Shown here one piece after another: positions 62,041 through 64,000 of a stretch of DNA of 64,000 nucleotides. The notes below the pieces were generated by a model that worked only from the letters and a program-made list of their open reading frames with translations, ran no database searches and was not told the origin of the DNA. How positions within the stretch are numbered: the stretch's first letter is position 1; each line of letters starts with the position of its first letter. The stretch comes from Pectobacterium parmentieri (GTDB lineage Bacteria > Pseudomonadota > Gammaproteobacteria > Enterobacterales > Enterobacteriaceae): positions 4,836,001-4,900,000 of the forward strand of contig NZ_CP015749.1 in the NCBI RefSeq assembly GCF_001742145.1, written 5' to 3'. A program made the translations under genes and the position numbers.

Positions 62041-62513
62041 TGTCCGAGACTGTGCAGCACAACAGCGCGCTGCTGGTGCATTTTATTCTGACGCTGGAGG
62101 ATGGCTCTGCGGCCGAATCCACGCGTGAGCGCGGCAAGCCAGCGCTGTTTCGCCTTGGCGATGGCAGCCTGTCTGAGGCGTTGGAACAACATCTGTTGGG
62201 ATTAAAGCGCGGCGATAAACGCAAGTTTACGCTGCCGCCGGAGTCGGCCTTTGGGCCGACCAATCCGAACTTGATCCAGTTCTTCCTACGTCGTGATTTT
62301 GCCCAGACCGGCGTGCCGGATGTGGGCACCATCATGCTGTTCAGCGGCGTTGCCGGAAATGATATGCCGGGGATTATCCGCGATGTGACCGAAGAGTCCG
62401 TCACCGTGGATTTCAACCATCCTTTATCTGGTCAGGCGATTACCTTCGATCTTGAAGTGCTGGATATCGATCCCGTACAACAGGAGGTGACACATGCAGA
62501 TCCTGCTGGCTAA
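62040..62513 (+). CDS. fkpB: FKBP-type peptidyl-prolyl isomerase
   Basis: FkpB (SlpA) is a SlyD-like prolyl isomerase and chaperone with an inserted IF domain. It has 157 residues (E. coli 149). [11 protein letters not shown] begins the FKBP fold, and [18 protein letters not shown] is the conserved loop. There is no SlyD-type His-rich tail. It starts on the last base of the lspA stop and ends 20 bases inside ispH. Confidence 0.94.
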   Translation: MSETVQHNSALLVHFILTLEDGSAAESTRERGKPALFRLGDGSLSEALEQHLLGLKRGDKRKFTLPPESAFGPTNPNLIQFFLRRDFAQTGVPDVGTIMLFSGVAGNDMPGIIRDVTEESVTVDFNHPLSGQAITFDLEVLDIDPVQQEVTHADPAG

Positions 62514-63444
62514 TCCACGCGGTTTTTGTGCCGGTGTCGATCGGGCTATCAGCATTGTGGAACGTGCGCTGGAGCTTTTTGGTACGCCGATCTACGTCCG
62601 TCATGAAGTGGTACATAATCGCTATGTGGTTAATGGCTTACGCGAACGCGGCGCGATTTTTATTGAGCAGATCGAAGATGTGCCGGATGGTGCGATTCTG
62701 ATTTTCTCGGCACATGGCGTTTCGCAAGCGGTACGTAATGAAGCCAAAAATCGTGACCTGACGGTGTTCGATGCGACCTGTCCTCTGGTAACCAAGGTGC
62801 ATATGGAAGTTGCCAGAGCCAGTAAGAAAGGTGTCGAAGCGATTCTTATCGGGCATGCCGGACACCCTGAAGTTGAAGGGACGATGGGGCAGTACAGCAG
62901 TGAAGATGGCGGCATGTATCTGGTGGAGTCCCCTGAGGATGTCTGGCAGCTACAGGTAAAAGATGAAAGTAATCTGTGCTTTATGACGCAAACCACGCTT
63001 TCTGTTGATGACACCTATGCGGTGATTGATGCCTTGCGTGAGCGTTTCCCGCAGATTGTCGGCCCGCGTAAAGATGATATCTGCTATGCCACGACCAATC
63101 GTCAGGAAGCGGTTCGTCATTTGTCGGATAAGGCGGATGTCGTTTTTGTTGTGGGCTCTAAAAACTCCTCAAACTCCAACCGCCTTGCTGAATTGGCGCA
63201 GAGAGCCGGGAAAGCGGCCTATCTGATTGATGCTGCCGAAGATATCCAGGAATCATGGGTAACGGGCGTTGCGCAGGTTGGCGTCACCGCAGGGGCATCG
63301 GCCCCGGATATTTTGGTTCAACAGGTGATTCAGCGCCTGAAAGAATTAGGCGGCAAGGTTGCGGTTGAAATGCAAGGGCGTGAAGAAAACATCGTCTTTG
63401 AAGTGCCGAAAGAACTGCGTGTTGAAGTGAAACAGATCGATTAG
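62494..63444 (+). CDS. ispH: 4-hydroxy-3-methylbut-2-enyl diphosphate reductase
   Basis: IspH (LytB) is an iron-sulfur enzyme that makes IPP and DMAPP in the last step of the MEP isoprenoid pathway. It has 316 residues, as in E. coli. The cluster-binding cysteines are C12 ([11 protein letters not shown]), C96 ([11 protein letters not shown]) and C197 (DDICYATTN). AGGAGGTGA just before the ATG is a very strong ribosome site inside fkpB. It is the last gene of the operon here; E. coli rihC, which follows, is absent. Confidence 0.98.
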   Translation: MQILLANPRGFCAGVDRAISIVERALELFGTPIYVRHEVVHNRYVVNGLRERGAIFIEQIEDVPDGAILIFSAHGVSQAVRNEAKNRDLTVFDATCPLVTKVHMEVARASKKGVEAILIGHAGHPEVEGTMGQYSSEDGGMYLVESPEDVWQLQVKDESNLCFMTQTTLSVDDTYAVIDALRERFPQIVGPRKDDICYATTNRQEAVRHLSDKADVVFVVGSKNSSNSNRLAELAQRAGKAAYLIDAAEDIQESWVTGVAQVGVTAGASAPDILVQQVIQRLKELGGKVAVEMQGREENIVFEVPKELRVEVKQID

Positions 63445-63452
63445 TCTGTTTC

Positions 63453-63484
63453 TGCGATAGGGCTTCGGCTCTATCGCTGTTATT
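63453..63484 (+). terminator. terminator after ispH
   Basis: Perfect ten-base stem GCGATAGGGC.. /..GCTCTATCGC with a stable TTCG loop, then TGTTATT. The T-run is short but the stem is strong. Confidence 0.75.
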
Positions 63485-63523
63485 CCCGTCTCTATCTCCC
63501 CTTGTATCCATTCATGAAAATGG

Positions 63524-63553
63524 TAATGCATAAAAATGAATTTTTATGCGTTA
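63524..63553. promoter_or_regulatory. inverted repeat upstream of dapB
   Basis: TAATGCATAAAAA and TTTTTATGCGTTA (one mismatch in 13) around TGAA. It resembles two ArgR half-sites but does not fit the ARG-box spacing fully, and could instead bind another regulator. It is about 230 bases before dapB; the remainder of 63485-63779 shows nothing else recognised. Confidence 0.4.
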
Positions 63554-63779
63554 TCCCGTATGGTTTATTTCTGACCGTTTTTGCTTATCTTCAAACGCCT
63601 TAAGGCTTTTCATCGTTTTCCGACGCGATTCTGCTGGCTGTAGCTAGACAGTTTTGCTGATTTTCTGCGGCTTCAAACAGTATTTTCTAATCTGGCGGTA
63701 AATCCGCTGGCGATAGTGCGCAGCGCCCGTTAACCTGATGTTATTTTTATGTCGTCAGGATCAAAAAGAGAGAGACATT

Positions 63780-64000
63780 ATGAAAGATTCATCCATCCGT
63801 ATTGCGGTGGTCGGTGCGGGCGGCCGTATGGGGCGTCAGCTAATTCAGGCTGTTGAGCAAATGGACGGTGTGGTACTGGGCGCGGCACTCGAACGTTCTG
63901 GCTCGTCCCTGATCGGAAGCGATGCTGGTGAGCTGGCGGGGCTGGGTAAAAACGGTATCACCGTGAATGAAAGCCTGGATGCCGTGCAGAATGATTTCGA
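63780..64000 (+). CDS. dapB: 4-hydroxy-tetrahydrodipicolinate reductase (3' end outside window)
   Basis: DapB reduces hydroxy-tetrahydrodipicolinate in lysine and diaminopimelate synthesis. Only the first 73 codons are in the window. The NAD(P)H loop [12 protein letters not shown] is at residues 10-21, and the following [21 protein letters not shown] is close to E. coli DapB. An AGAGAGA site precedes ATG 63780. In E. coli dapB is reported as an ArgP target. Confidence 0.95.
   Translation, partial: MKDSSIRIAVVGAGGRMGRQLIQAVEQMDGVVLGAALERSGSSLIGSDAGELAGLGKNGITVNESLDAVQNDF

Overview
The window is chromosomal DNA from an enterobacterium, most likely a soft-rot plant pathogen of the Pectobacterium type. 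That call rests on protein similarity to E. coli, on gene order, on full-length ERIC repeats, and on a plant-ascorbate type catabolic cluster; the genus is inference. It is almost entirely core genome. No rRNA, tRNA, CRISPR array, prophage or intact insertion sequence was seen. One gene at each edge is cut: tktA at the left and dapB at the right.

Layout. (1) 1-6720: tktA, epd-pgk-fbaA and mscS, a pentose-phosphate/glycolysis block with a CRP site and a Cra site in front of epd. (2) 6766-19839: a large catabolic region. A divergent IclR-type regulator (yiaJ/plaR) faces two minus-strand units. One encodes a sugar ABC importer plus an SMP-30 lactonase. The other encodes 2,3-diketo-L-gulonate reductase (yiaK), yiaL, an MFS carrier, a sugar kinase (lyxK), 3-keto-L-gulonate-6-P decarboxylase and two epimerases, which deliver D-xylulose-5-P to the pentose pathway. 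A 30-bp motif (25/30 identical) lies upstream of both units and is the best candidate operator. (3) 19961-26445: argO, yggE, argP, rpiA and serA, interrupted between yggE and argP by an AT-rich islet with two unrecognised, overlapping genes. (4) 26499-29697: an alcohol-dehydrogenase-like gene and a chemotaxis receptor with a sigma-28 type promoter; this is where E. coli '66 min' gene order switches to '99 min' order. (5) 29779-39294: ettA, slt, trpR, yjjX, gpmB, rob, creA, arcA, yjtD. (6) 39508-46620: thrLABC, yaaA, talB. (7) 46699-50931: a diguanylate cyclase, mog, an MHS-family transporter, satP. (8) 51422-64000: dnaKJ, nhaAR, rpsT, ribF-ileS-lspA-fkpB-ispH, dapB.

How the parts fit. Central carbon genes (tktA, talB, rpiA, epd, pgk, fbaA) surround a pathway whose product is a pentose-phosphate intermediate. 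The ArgP regulator sits near its expected target argO, and dapB is another reported ArgP target. The best candidate for something undescribed is the regulon in 6766-19839, where a lactonase and an ABC importer are joined to the known diketogulonate pathway. The yggE-argP islet and a 205-bp folded repeat at 13604-13808 follow.
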